Below are positions 51,201 to 58,300 of a DNA stretch of 64,000 bases, piece by piece. A program made the translations under genes and the position numbers. The stretch's first letter is position 1, and each line of letters begins with the position of its first letter. The notes under the pieces were generated by a model. The model ran no database searches and had not been told where the DNA came from. It worked only from the letters and a program-made list of their open reading frames with translations. This DNA is from Mactra quadrangularis (taxonomy: Eukaryota > Mollusca > Bivalvia > Venerida > Mactridae). The DNA is taken from contig CM046299.1 in NCBI GenBank assembly GCA_025267735.1, positions 11,368,232 through 11,432,231 of the forward strand. Direction: 5' to 3'.

Positions 51201-52602
51201 TATGATTATTTAAAATAATTGCACGAACCCTGATACTAACCAATGAAAACGTTTGCATGGGTCACGTGAAATTATTAATCACGTGGAACTATCCGCATTT
51301 ATACTTGGCATTCAAATTTGTACATTTAGCATCACCTACAAGTCACGTGATCTCATGGCTTGTCGATTAACTAACATGTTTTTAGTTCATTTACGTCTAT
51401 TTTATTTGATACAGTAGCTGGCAAGAAACCCGAGTTATTTTTTATTTTCAAAAGTGACGCTGCAAGTTGTTGCAATCCAAAATAGGCATACCCCAAAAAA
51501 AAAAAAAATCAACACAAAAATAAGAGCAGACACTAGAAAAAGTCCTTTTACCACGTTTTCACAAAGCATGCAACTGGTTCCGGTACCATATGTAACAATG
51601 AAGCATTTAGTGTCTGTAGCGCATAGAGAACGGAGAACCATTGTCTGCTAACACACAGCATGTCACAATAGAAAGTGTCGTTTGCAGGCATTTTGCAGAT
51701 ATTTTCTGACAATTAAAAACGGTATCAGCCATTTGTGGAAATGTAATTTTGTGACACAAATAAATGACCTGTATTTAGTTATTCAATGGATACAAAAAGA
51801 AATCAGGGTCTATAAATATAGTAATCACATCTATGATTTCTATATACGATTATATTATGTAAACCATGAAATAAATACACCCAGATTTACTATTATAGGA
51901 CTGCTATATTTATTCTGCAAGCAAAAATATATATTGTAGTGGCCATAAAAAGAAACATGACTTAACAAAAATGTACGCAAACATTGCATCTGTGATTTCT
52001 ATATATACGATTATATAATGAGAACTATGAAATAAAAACACATATATTTACTATTATAGAAATGCTATATTTATTCTGCAAGCAGAAAGTATATAAGGAC
52101 CATAAAAAATAAGAATGAACAAAATAACTTACGCAAACTTAAGGCCAGGAATAGACACAACTATGGAGGCATATTATCGAGAATCTTGATAACCTCGGGG
52201 TACGAGAATGATGCCATCAGATAACCACATAACTAACAAGTTAATTAATTGGTTAACTAGCTACGTAACTAAATAACCACGCACCAACTAGCGTTTTCAT
52301 ATCATTAATTAACTAGTTAACCATTTAATAAACTTGTTACTTATGCGATTAATCTGATGATAGAAATATGCCACTACATGAAACAGAGGGTTCTAATTCC
52401 CTCCGGCGGGGCGGTTGTACCCTTCCTTGAAAAGTTGACAATAATCTACATCGTAGTTTTTTTTAATATTGTATAATAAATTAAATGTATTTATATAATA
52501 TACAACGTACATTGCCAACCCATCTTTATATTTTAATGAGACGTACGGCATGTATTTTAAAATAAAGAGGGTAAAACTTACGACATTATTTAACATAGAC
52601 AT
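14820..52602 (-). CDS. ETV1/4/5: PEA3-subfamily ETS transcription factor (ETV1/ETV4/ETV5-like), spliced
   Basis: Nine coding exons join in phase to 530 residues: 52582-52602, 48691-48858, 44189-44285, 43678-43725, 28609-28906, 27407-27651, 25959-26027, 16226-16422 and 14820-15269. Residues 95-108 give the acidic activation motif [14 protein letters not shown], nearly the vertebrate PEA3-family motif. VKLE (118-121) and IKQE (281-284) fit the SUMO consensus. The ETS domain spans about 344-428, from [10 protein letters not shown] through [18 protein letters not shown] and [20 protein letters not shown] to [10 protein letters not shown], with recognition-helix arginines 402 and 405. The tail [13 protein letters not shown] is PEA3-specific. 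Family knowledge: nuclear, binds GGAA sites, effector of receptor tyrosine kinase/FGF-MAPK signalling. Vertebrate members are slightly shorter (about 480-510). The N-terminus is the least certain part; if the first coding exon is wrong, Met27 (48801) would give 504 residues. Confidence 0.93.
15270..16225 (-). other. Intron inside the ETS domain (956 bp)
   Basis: Phase-0 intron between EPEE and VARR. It is mostly occupied by a dispersed repeat with a 145-bp tandem unit (15614-16015). Confidence 0.9.
15614..16015. repeat. 145-bp tandem unit (2.1 copies) plus (ACGG)n, dispersed repeat
   Basis: AACTTAAGTTATGCTCCGGA begins at 15614, 15759 and 15904, giving a period of 145 bp; the copies are nearly identical and contain TGACCTTGACCTTTGACCTT. 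An ACGG-rich stretch (15938-15968) and a short hairpin with CCCCGAAATTCTTTCGGGCA follow. I have the impression this is a common bivalve interspersed repeat (recollection, unchecked). Open frames across it are not genes. Confidence 0.9.
16226..16422 (-). CDS. ETV1/4/5: ETS gene exon: first half of ETS domain
   Basis: Acceptor tctatttccag|GAATGG at 16423, donor GAAGAG|gtaagt at 16226/16225. Two bases complete Gly316; residues 317-381 follow. The exon carries a linker with [20 protein letters not shown] and then [20 protein letters not shown] through EFKLIEPEE, covering helices 1 and 2 and the first strands. Confidence 0.96.
16973..18666. mobile_element. hAT-like non-autonomous transposon, 1.7 kb
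   Basis: Ends TAGGGCTGC and GCAGCCCTA, with a perfect 8-bp target duplication CATTAAAT at 16965-16972 and 18667-18674. Subterminal sequence is GC-richer and repetitive (CGGTACGGTACGTACC on the left, GGTCACGGTACGGTAC on the right, partly inverted). The interior is AT-rich and lacks any long frame, so no transposase is present. Confidence 0.92.
20640..20745 (-). mobile_element. tRNA-like (tRNA-Ser-like) sequence, probable SINE head
   Basis: On the minus strand ACGACGTTGGACTCAATGG and GTTGGTTCGAATCCCATCC resemble the anticodon arm and B box of tRNA-Ser. The 5' part does not fold cleanly as a full tRNA, and the sequence continues on the 3' side, so I read it as a SINE-derived piece rather than a working tRNA gene. 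Confidence 0.5.
21040..21190. repeat. Degenerate block of GCTAAACGTCGCAAC motifs
   Basis: At least six copies of CTAAACGTCGCA-like motifs at irregular spacing of about 17-30 bp: TAAATGTCGCAACG, CAAAACGTCGCAAATG, CTAAACGTCGCAACAT, CTAAACGTCGCAACGC, CTTAACGTCGCAC and CTAAAGGTCGCAC. GC-rich for the surroundings. Confidence 0.8.
24160..24541. mobile_element. piggyBac-like MITE
   Basis: Begins CCCTTTACTGG and ends GGTTAAGGG, with TTAA on both sides (24156-24159 and 24542-24545). TTAA target duplication and CCC/GGG ends define piggyBac-type elements (established). It is 382 bp, has no transposase, and related fragments occur at 5355-5440 and about 42415-42720. Confidence 0.75.
25959..26027 (-). 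CDS. ETV1/4/5: ETS gene exon (69 bp), linker before ETS domain
   Basis: Acceptor aatttcag|GCTCAAG at 26028, donor CAGAAG|gtaagc at 25959/25958. Residues 294-315, [18 protein letters not shown] then SPSE, with split codons at both ends (Ser293, Gly316). The double phase match to its neighbours supports the call although this linker is not conserved enough to recognise alone. Confidence 0.9.
26452..26527. repeat. 76-bp near-perfect palindrome
   Basis: The arm TTCTCGTTCCCAGAGTCTAG TAGGATT and its complement meet at ACTAGCTAGT (centre 26489/26490) with no spacer and one mismatched pair. It can form a 38-bp hairpin or cruciform. It lies in the intron upstream of the 69-bp ETS exon. Confidence 0.95.
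27407..27651 (-). CDS. ETV1/4/5: ETS gene exon (245 bp), central region
   Basis: Acceptor ttcattctag|GATGAATC at 27652, donor ATAACA|gtaagt at 27407/27406. Residues 212-292. Rich in Ser, Thr, Asn, Asp and His; it ends with SIKQEPRDF, where IKQE is a SUMO consensus equivalent in type to those in vertebrate PEA3 proteins. Confidence 0.92.
28216..28555. mobile_element. MITE with CAGTCCCATAAA ends
   Basis: Starts CAGTCCCATAAA and ends TTTATGGGACTG; the 340-bp interior is rich in CCGTACG and CGTACGGG motifs. Target duplication is unclear, so the superfamily is not fixed. It ends 53 nt from the 5' splice site at 28608 of an ETS exon. Open frames across it are repeat-derived. Confidence 0.7.
28609..28906 (-). 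CDS. ETV1/4/5: ETS gene exon (298 bp), Ser-rich central region
   Basis: Acceptor atttttcag|TCACTCC at 28907, donor CTAAG|gtaagt at 28609/28608. Residues 113-210, starting [15 protein letters not shown] and including a Ser/Gly/Pro-rich stretch. VKLE is a SUMO-type motif. An upstream in-frame ATG at 28917-28919 lies in the intron and is not the start. Confidence 0.92.
31724..32009 (-). mobile_element. tRNA-derived SINE, second family, full length
   Basis: On the minus strand it starts CCCGGGTCGATAGCGCAGTT, with tRNA-like A and B boxes (GGGTTCGAATCCC), and ends near GATACGGCGTTAACTCC. A 12-bp target duplication TTAATAATATTA is at 31712-31723 and 32010-32021. The 3' part resembles the other SINE family, while the tRNA head differs. 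Confidence 0.9.
35045..35115 (-). mobile_element. LINE 3' tail fragment
   Basis: GAACAGAACAGAACAG followed by TTATTTAATGACTTGAGCAA; on the minus strand this is a 3' end with TTCTG repeats. It is nearly identical to the piece at 42160-42240. Confidence 0.65.
35693..35774. repeat. 82-bp foldback palindrome
   Basis: ATATCATTTGGAACACCTCG ACCATTCG faces CGAATGGCC-like and GAGGAGTTCCGAATGATAT across an AATAATTATTATT centre. The arm GGAACTCCTCGGCCATTCGC is shared with the element at 46080-46384, so both belong to one foldback MITE family. Confidence 0.85.
37670..37765 (-). mobile_element. tRNA-like sequence, probable SINE head
   Basis: On the minus strand AGTAGCCCAGAGATAGAACG and GGTCCCGGGTTTGAACTCC resemble tRNA A- and B-box regions. 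No complete cloverleaf is evident, so a SINE relic is more likely than a tRNA gene. Confidence 0.55.
40667..40970 (-). mobile_element. tRNA-derived SINE, full length with target duplication
   Basis: Same family as 3060-3360. The minus strand begins GCCGCCAGGCTAGCTCAGTT and ends with TACGGCGTAAAATC and a (CAAA)n tail. The 12-bp target duplication ACAAACAATCGT flanks it at 40655-40666 and 40971-40982, showing a recent retroposition. Confidence 0.95.
41469..41624. repeat. Short minisatellite (about 19-20 bp unit)
   Basis: About eight copies of a unit like CCAAAATCTAAGCACATT, with variants ATCAAAGCAAAAT and ACCGTAGCAAATT. Confidence 0.9.
42160..42240 (-). mobile_element. LINE 3' tail fragment
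   Basis: GAACAGAACAGAACATATAC then TTTATTTAAGGGCTTGAGCA; sequence shared with 35045-35115 and in tail type with 49280-49745. Confidence 0.65.
42415..42720. repeat. Fragment related to the piggyBac-like MITE
   Basis: TTAACCTTTTACTGG, ATAGGGCTTTTAAGATGCTT and CCCCAATATCACTTACCATGG parallel segments of the element at 24160-24541. The right terminus is not clear. Confidence 0.55.
43193..43596. mobile_element. hAT-like MITE
   Basis: Ends TAGTGGTGTACCGATGATCG and CCGATGTCCCAACACTA, with a perfect 8-bp target duplication ATTTCGTT at 43185-43192 and 43597-43604. The interior is rich in GATCGAT-type motifs near both ends (partial subterminal inverted repeats). It ends 81 nt from the 5' splice site of the 48-bp ETS exon. 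Confidence 0.92.
43678..43725 (-). CDS. ETV1/4/5: ETS gene exon (48 bp), acidic activation motif
   Basis: Acceptor tttgttttcag|AGTTA at 43726, donor CTGGTG|gtgagt at 43678/43677. Two bases complete Glu96, then [15 protein letters not shown] (97-111). This is the core of the N-terminal acidic transactivation domain of PEA3 proteins (established), and its identity fixes the subfamily independently of the ETS domain. Confidence 0.95.
44189..44285 (-). CDS. ETV1/4/5: ETS gene exon (97 bp)
   Basis: Acceptor tatattacag|CAGACAG at 44286, donor CTCAAG|gtacaa at 44189/44188. Residues 64-95 in phase 0, [18 protein letters not shown] to LLEESQ, acidic, leading directly into ELFQDLS. Confidence 0.92.
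45033..45619. mobile_element. Harbinger-like MITE rich in CGTACG
   Basis: Terminal repeats AGCCTGTTTCACATCA and TGATGTGAAATAGGCT, flanked by TTA at 45030-45032 and 45620-45622, as in PIF/Harbinger elements (3-bp TWA target; established). The 587-bp body is far GC-richer than its surroundings and packed with TCGTACG, CGCACGACTGTC and CGATTTTT motifs on both strands. Frames across it are not genes. Confidence 0.85.
45987..46057. repeat. 71-bp direct repeat, copy A
   Basis: Starts GATTATGGGAATGTTTTGAC and ends CAAATATAAATGAAC; identical by eye to 46393-46463. Confidence 0.95.
46080..46384. mobile_element. Foldback/TIR element with ~75-bp inverted ends
   Basis: The left end GTTCAGTTACCGCGAACGTT and the inverted right end GTTCAATTACACAAAACGTT continue as long imperfect inverted repeats through ACGATACATTCGGAACTYCT and CGGCCATTCGCTGCGAATAA. 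The centre has a further inverted pair (GTTTCGTTTTTAGTCC / AAACATCACTCATTGCCT). It belongs to the same family as 35693-35774. Confidence 0.8.
46393..46463. repeat. 71-bp direct repeat, copy B
   Basis: Identical by eye to 45987-46057; the two copies bracket the foldback element and 30 bp of other sequence. Confidence 0.95.
46467..47493. mobile_element. Inverted-repeat DNA element, 1.0 kb
   Basis: Ends GGGGCCACTTTCACAAAACA and TTTTGTGAAAGTGGCCCC. Subterminal regions of about 150 bp carry many CTTAAGT motifs in both orientations (ACTTAAGTC, GACTTAAGT). The interior is AT-rich without a transposase frame. No certain target duplication was found, so superfamily is open. Confidence 0.82.
47951..48660. 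repeat. Minisatellite, ~28-30 bp unit, about 24 copies
   Basis: Consensus near AATCAAAGGGCGATAATTTGAAATACAG with many variants (AATTCTAAATAC, AATTTCAAATGC). The array ends 30 nt from the 5' splice site at 48690 of an ETS exon. Confidence 0.95.
48691..48858 (-). CDS. ETV1/4/5: ETS gene exon (168 bp), N-terminal region
   Basis: Acceptor gtttgtttgtag|GAAGTAA at 48859, donor AAAGAT|gtaagt at 48691/48690, phase 0 at both ends. Residues 8-63, [20 protein letters not shown] onward, Ser/Asn-rich. It is open throughout upstream of Met27, so translation could begin in the exon before it or at Met27. The sequence is not recognisably conserved with vertebrate members. Confidence 0.85.
49162..49239 (+). 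mobile_element. 5'-truncated SINE with target duplication
   Basis: Only the SINE 3' end (TTCGGCGCGATATGACC, GTGCGCCGTAAACCCC) and an (ACAA)n-type tail remain, flanked by the 13-bp repeat GCAACAGAATATC at 49149-49161 and 49240-49252. This is a clear truncated retroposition. Confidence 0.88.
49280..49745 (+). pseudogene. LINE C-terminal and 3' UTR relic
   Basis: Translation gives [20 protein letters not shown], then [10 protein letters not shown], and after a one-base shift [11 protein letters not shown], followed by VSIFVREAI after a stop. Such an EDEFH...CP.Y..IR.KYI block closes many mollusc LINE polyproteins (recollection). It ends AATAAATTTCTGTTCTGTTCTG, a repeated TTCTG tail. Stops and the frameshift show it is dead. 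Confidence 0.72.
49746..52214. other. ETS intron sequence, no gene seen
   Basis: AT-rich. Three CACGTG motifs lie at 51263-51268, 51280-51285 and 51344-51349. An imperfect inverted repeat with AACCAGTCT/AGACTGGTT is at about 50588-50645. Open frames here lack codon bias or recognisable domains. Confidence 0.5.
52215..52359. repeat. Imperfect inverted repeat (~46-bp arms)
   Basis: CATCAGATAACCACATAACT through AATTGGTTAACTAG is mirrored by CTAGTTAACCATTTAATAAAC through GATTAATCTGATG. A short TIR element is possible; flanking duplication was not identified. Confidence 0.7.
52582..52602 (-). CDS. ETV1/4/5: ETS gene first coding exon (coding part), candidate
   Basis: ATG at 52600-52602 with A at -3, giving MSMLNNV and then the donor AATGTC|gtaagt at 52582/52581 in phase 0, which matches the phase-0 start of the next exon. 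In-frame TAA and TAG lie upstream within the exon, whose acceptor (tgatttgcag) would be at 52653. Chosen because the downstream exon is open at its 5' end. Only seven codons, so homology cannot confirm it. Confidence 0.5.
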
Positions 52603-52652
52603 TCTATCAAAGACAAAATTTAATCTTACGTAAGTCTTTACTTATATCTAGA

Positions 52653-55257
52653 CTGCAAATCAAAAACATAGTACCTAACATTCTACTGTAACTATTTAAA
52701 TATCAATTAATTATACAAGTTTTATAACCCTTTATACTACATCTTACCTTAACTTTAAAAGGTAATTTGCGTTATTAAAATGCTAAAAGCAAATATAAAA
52801 TAATACCATTTAATCTTGACTCTATTTGTACGATTAAATATGTTTTATAATTAGTGAGGTTTTATATATTTACATAAGTTATGATAATCACCTGAAATTA
52901 TTAATTAGCAAATTTGTGTATACATGTATGTACGCATTACAAATCGTTAATGTACTCATATTAAGGAATATTTCGGACAATGGTCTAATGCATTATACAG
53001 TAAAGTTCCGCTAAAAAGACCATCTTAGCTGTTGCAAACCATGCGATTTCTTGATTACCTTAATAATAAGTTAAATAATAATGTCCAACATGCTTAATGT
53101 GAGATATAAGGGTCCCTGTAAATTAAGATCATCCCTCTGTTTAGACCATCAGTTTTGATAGTCCTAAAATGAAACTTTGCTAACTAAAATTGCTTTTTCT
53201 AATCTGTTGGCCAGCGTCTTCGCAACATAAATTCTTGCACCGAGAAGAAAGCCCTTTGCAAATTTAATTTCCGTCATGTTATTCTGCGATATTTGTCAGG
53301 CATTTTGGTTGACAGAAACTAATTTTTCGGACGCAATGGAAGTCTTGTCAGCTAGACCTAAGTAAGTGTCGAATGGCGAGTAAGAAACTCGAACTTCTAT
53401 CGTTTGTTCAGCTTATTGCTGTAGGCGCGTAGGAGCAGGGGCTGCAGGGGCCGCGGCCGCGGCCTCAATATTCTGGCAAGCTGCGGCAATAGGGCCGCGA
53501 GTTAATTTTATGACACATATTGAACATCTTGAGGTCTCGTAATTATACAAAGATTTGTTCTTAAACAGGGGCTACTGGAAGTGCTGGAAATCGAGTTTCA
53601 GAGGCTTGCGTTCAGAAAAAATTTCGACCGGCGGGAGGGAACCCCCTCCCGTACCCAACACACCTGCGGCCCCAAAATTCAGAACCTTCATACGCGCCTG
53701 TGCTGGTTGAGACATGTTGTACAACATGCTGCCCCACACTTAACCGTATACTTCAGTCGATTTTTTGATCGTCAATATATTTAAACAGTGAAAATATTGA
53801 AATGTAGAGTGAGTCAATCTCAATTAACTTTCAATTCATACAATACAAGAAATCACCAGCATAGTTGCTTGCATTTACATAAAATTGTATGATGCTTGCA
53901 CTGTAGCGATTTTTATTAAGTTTTCCAAAAGCAAACAGTAATAGGAATCTGATACGATGGTTATAAATTAGAGGACATTTTCATGTACTTGAACGATAGG
54001 GTTAAACAATTATCTAATTTCAATGTTGCGATAGTCAAATACATGTACATTGATTAAGTTAATAAGAATGGGTTTTTTTAATTGTTTTAACTAGATTAAT
54101 TCACGCAACTTAGATAAACTAACCATTGAGCCCGCTTCTTGCACATTCCCTCTACTAACCATTGAACGATAAGTTGATGACCCAATGCTTTGAATTTGGA
54201 TGATATTCGAACCCATAAGGGGTCGGCAAGGTTCAGTGTCCAATGCAGTTACGCAAGTATCCACTGGGTGTAAAGTGATACAGATGGCACTTTACAGATA
54301 CCTCGCCAGTACATGGCGCCAGAAAAAAATGAACTAATGCAACTATTACTTTTATATATAATGGACAAGAAGCAGAAACTGAGCCATTCAATACAGTTAC
54401 ATGCATATTCATAATTCCAAAACTGTTCAAGTTGCATTTAGAAGTTCTAACACAAATAATTAAACCAAAATTACCAGCTAAAGAATGTATACATGTAACA
54501 CGAATACTCGTTTAAATATTATTTTGACTGCGTATATCTTGTTAATATTTCTTATGCGTTATGCCTATATACTAATAGAAAGTTTTATTAATCTAATAAA
54601 AGCTAGCACTGAATTTAAACATACACGTAAATTACGGTTTTCTTTATATCAACTTGAAAGAGTCAAAGGTACGGATAGTATTAGACTATTATCAAAATTG
54701 CTCAATACTTGTAATTAAAAGTATCCGCTCTATGATTTGGTTGATATGTTCTTTTACTTTTTAATTAATCCGTTAGTGTATGTTTGTGTTTTAAAATAAT
54801 GAATTCATATTTTAAGGCAAATTGACCTATAGATTGTGAGAAATATAAAATAAAAGTTACAAAAAGCACTTACAGCATCTGTACTGATACTTACGGAGTA
54901 GGTTTGTATTACATAAAATCATCTTTTATTGCTGTATGTCAATTTGCATTAAAATTGTCATTATCAGAACACTGCTTTAATGTTTCCAAAAAATGTTTCT
55001 AATACAATTATGAGTTTAGAAAAGTGTATTTTTTCAATTTAAACATGTAAAATAGCAGTTGAAAACGGTTATTTTTTATTATATTTCAAATACATACTTA
55101 CAAAAAGCAGCAATTGGGTTAAAATATCTTCAATTATTAAACACAAACAAGATCGGCTAACTTAAATTAGTAAACATTGGCAATGCCTAATTAATCCATA
55201 ATCACGCCGGATATTCACTGCTATTTTACAAACACAAATGATTACAGAGTTACTCAC
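52653..55257 (-). other. Candidate first intron of the ETS gene
   Basis: Contains dispersed-repeat fragments (for example AGTAAAGTTCCGCTAAAAAGACC near 53000), a GC-rich patch with GGGGCCGCGGCCGCGGCC at about 53445-53465, and no supported gene. Two GTAAGT sites on the minus strand near 54870-54895 could mark an alternative 5' exon. Confidence 0.4.
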
Positions 55258-55450
55258 GACTTTCTTAAGAGTCTGTGGAGACTGCTGCAATAGCTGAGAT
55301 TACGAGTCATTGATTGGTCGAGGCGTTGCTATGAAGTCGTCAAGATGACATAGTGGGCGGAGTCTAGATATTGAACGTGGATTCTGCGGTGACTATCATT
55401 TAGCCTAGCGACTGAAACACGCTGTTCTGGTATCACGTTATTTCTGTCAA
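55258..55450 (-). promoter_or_regulatory. Candidate ETS promoter and non-coding exon 1
   Basis: On the minus strand a CCGCCC GC box (complement of 55355-55360) and a CCAAT box (complement of 55313-55317) lie 102 and 59 nt before a strong donor AAGTC|gtgagt at 55258/55257. GC content rises locally compared with the AT-rich flanks. The position, upstream of the first coding exon and in the same orientation, suggests a TATA-less start here; the exact start is unknown. Confidence 0.4.
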
Positions 55451-57846
55451 ACTCTTGGTTTTATAAAACGTCTCGACGAACAAATACTCTCTCTATTAAA
55501 AACGTTTAAAAGCGTTCGTGGAATATTTCATTTTTTTCATGTTTTTTCTTCAGAGTAGGCCTATTATATAAGCACTTGTTTTCTTTTGTTTTACAACTTA
55601 AAAATTAAATAATAAAACTTACAACTATCATTTTTATCATTTCGCAAATTTCAGCATTTTTGCATTTAAAAATGAAAATAAGCAACAACATCATCAAAAC
55701 ACTATCACCATCATAAAATGTTTCTAATTATTTTAAACAAATACTAAATACATCCTTACAATCAGTTGTGTTGCTTTCCTTATTTCTGGTACCGTCGCAG
55801 TGTCAAAATAATCATTATCATAATCATTATATATAATGATCACAAACGCCATTTTCCATTATCATTATTGTCGTCATCATCATCACCATCATAATCATCA
55901 TATTTTTTAATATCAAAATCATTGTTCCAATTCATCATCATCATCACAGTCATCAAATGATCACCACCATTATTATCACAGCATCACCTTTGTTATCATC
56001 ATTATGCTTACTAGATCTAGAATGAACACGTGCGACAATGTTAAGGTCACCATGAACTTGTCTAGAGATCACGTGACGTGTCTATAGAACAATATAAGTC
56101 ACGTGACTCTGTACTTGACATATTTGTACAGAACAGAACAGAACAGAGCTTTATTTCTCCCACGTAATAAAATTACAGTATGGGGTACACAATCTGGGTA
56201 ACCTAAGGTTAAGGTTATAGTCCTCTGGTCAACAAAAACAACTAAAAAATGCCAGAGATGGTTCTAGGCGTTTTATCCAGTGGGTCTGAATTTGTTTCCG
56301 GGATTGGAAAGGTCCTAACATAAAAAAGGGTTCCTTAACCAATATTTAATTAAACCTTACTTTTTACAAAATAAATAATTTACTTATAGGATGGTATGAC
56401 ACATCAACTAGTTCTTAAATTTTGATGAAAATATTTTCGGAAATCTTTGGCTATTTTCCATGCAAACACCTTTGCACATTTGTAGAATAATCGCCGAGGT
56501 GTTCTAAGTAAATATTGAAGCATGAAACACCACGGCAAGTCAGTCTCTGTACGAAGAAAAGATACTCAGAACTCGATCGGGTTTGTTACGGAAATCACCG
56601 AGTAGTTACGATTGCGGAAAAAATATCAATAGAAACTCTTCGTTAATTTCCGGGATTCTCCGGAAAACACCGAAGTGTTTTGATTGGATAAAACGTGTTA
56701 ACAAAGAAATGCAAACAACAATAACATGATCTCATTGTTGTCGAATGAATGAAAACTGAAAAACAGATTTAACAAACGCCAAAGGTATTTTAATTGGCAA
56801 CTTGTTATGGCATATCTTTCTCATAAAAGTTAATGTAAACATCTGGCACTCTTTTAATTTTCATATCTTGTTTTAAACGATGTTTTACATTAATATAGCA
56901 AGAACTTTGATCTTTGCTGTGAATGCTGCAATATGGCGAGGTAAAATGGTGAACTGTTTGGAACAAAAGTCTGAAACAACATGTTAATTTATTCACAGGA
57001 AGACTTTATGTATGTATTATAATTATTTTTAGGAGGGAAGAATATCGGTCATATAATAACCAATTTACAAGACATTTCATACTTTCATTATTTATAGCAT
57101 ACGAAAGTTTATAGATATGTATGGTTTTTACGCTACAATTCTTCATTTTTCGCGTTTTAGCGCGATAGGCATTCATCAAACTAACTGTAACTGGCCAGGC
57201 CTAAATGTCTGAACGAAATCCTTATACTTATTCCAAGCAAATGTCATACTGTATTTATTAAGATTTTGTTGGCTTTGTTACTTTAATTCCAAATAAAGAA
57301 TACTTTTTTGTGTTATATAACCTACTTGCGAACAAAACCGAACCAATCCGATTCAATTTATTGCAAAATTCCATGCGGATTACTTGGGCGGTATCGTTAT
57401 TATCACAGTGATATAATGTGCATCTTGTTTCAATTTGAAGAAAATTGACTTTGCCTATATCGTCTTCATTCATTGAGACATTCTTGTACTTAAATAGACG
57501 ATGATGAGCAATTTTAACATTTTCTATCAAATTTCCTGAAATAATCATATGATGAAAATGACGGTTACAATACACCGGTAAGTTTATCTTCCTACAAGTG
57601 CTTGTTTGGTCGGAATACAATTAGAAGATGATTAGAGCACAGTTTTAGACTGTTACATTACGTTTACAACTGATAAATACTGAATACAGTTGCTACGCAA
57701 AGGTCACAGAAGGTCAAAAACTTTTACAAGTTTACACCTTGTAACGGCGTCATTTTGGATAGAAACAAACAGCGGATTTTTGTTGTAAAGCACTTCGATA
57801 CTTTCCGCCATTGATCGGTTATTCTCGAGATATCAACGATCAATGT
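55451..57846. other. Upstream flank of the ETS gene
   Basis: Holds a CAT/ATC-rich microsatellite-like stretch (about 55800-55990), two CACGTG motifs (56070-56075 and 56100-56105), a LINE tail (56130-56240) and a repeat fragment CAAAATTCCATGCGGATTAC near 57365 that recurs near 39055. Open frames at 56805-56996 and 57258-57620 on the minus strand are not recognisable; the latter overlaps that repeat. Confidence 0.45.
56130..56240 (-). mobile_element. LINE 3' tail fragment
   Basis: GAACAGAACAGAACAGAGCT then TTATTTCTCCCACG, a minus-strand 3' end with the same TTCTG repeat tail as the other LINE pieces but a different body. Confidence 0.6.
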
Positions 57847-57854
57847 TTTATAAG

Positions 57855-58292
57855 TAGGGCTGCTGCGAGTATCCGAGTACTCGGGTATTCGCGATCCCGA
57901 CCAGAAAATCGAGTACGAATATCCGTCACGTCCAAAATCGTCGGATCGTGATCTATTTTTTGAAATAATGAAAGAACATTTTCAGCTTAATTACCACTGA
58001 AAACGAGCCGCGCTACTAAGTAAAATTTTTATTTAATACAAAATTTCGATTGATACACATTAAACAAAAATGTTATCACTGAAAATGCCTATAAAACGTC
58101 TGGTAATAGAAATGTTTGGAGAACAAGGTTTTCCATTTAGTAAAAAGCGTCTGTAATTCTTCACTTATTTTTGTTATTACATGAATTCCAGTATGCTTCT
58201 CCATTAAGTGATTCGTGGTTCGATTCGTGAATCGCTACACATGAATCGTGGTTTGGATCGGGTCGCCACTTGCTCAACGATCCACAGTCCTA
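57855..58292. mobile_element. hAT-like MITE
   Basis: Left end TAGGGCTGCTGCGAGTATCC, right end CCACAGTCCTA; perfect 8-bp target duplication TTTATAAG at 57847-57854 and 58293-58300. Subterminal CGAGTACTCGGG and GATCGGGTCGCC motifs. 438 bp, no transposase. Confidence 0.88.
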
Positions 58293-58300
58293 TTTATAAG

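Noticed and set aside
57258..57620. 120-codon minus-strand frame
   Set aside because: Overlaps a dispersed repeat also found near 39055; no domain recognised and no splice partner.
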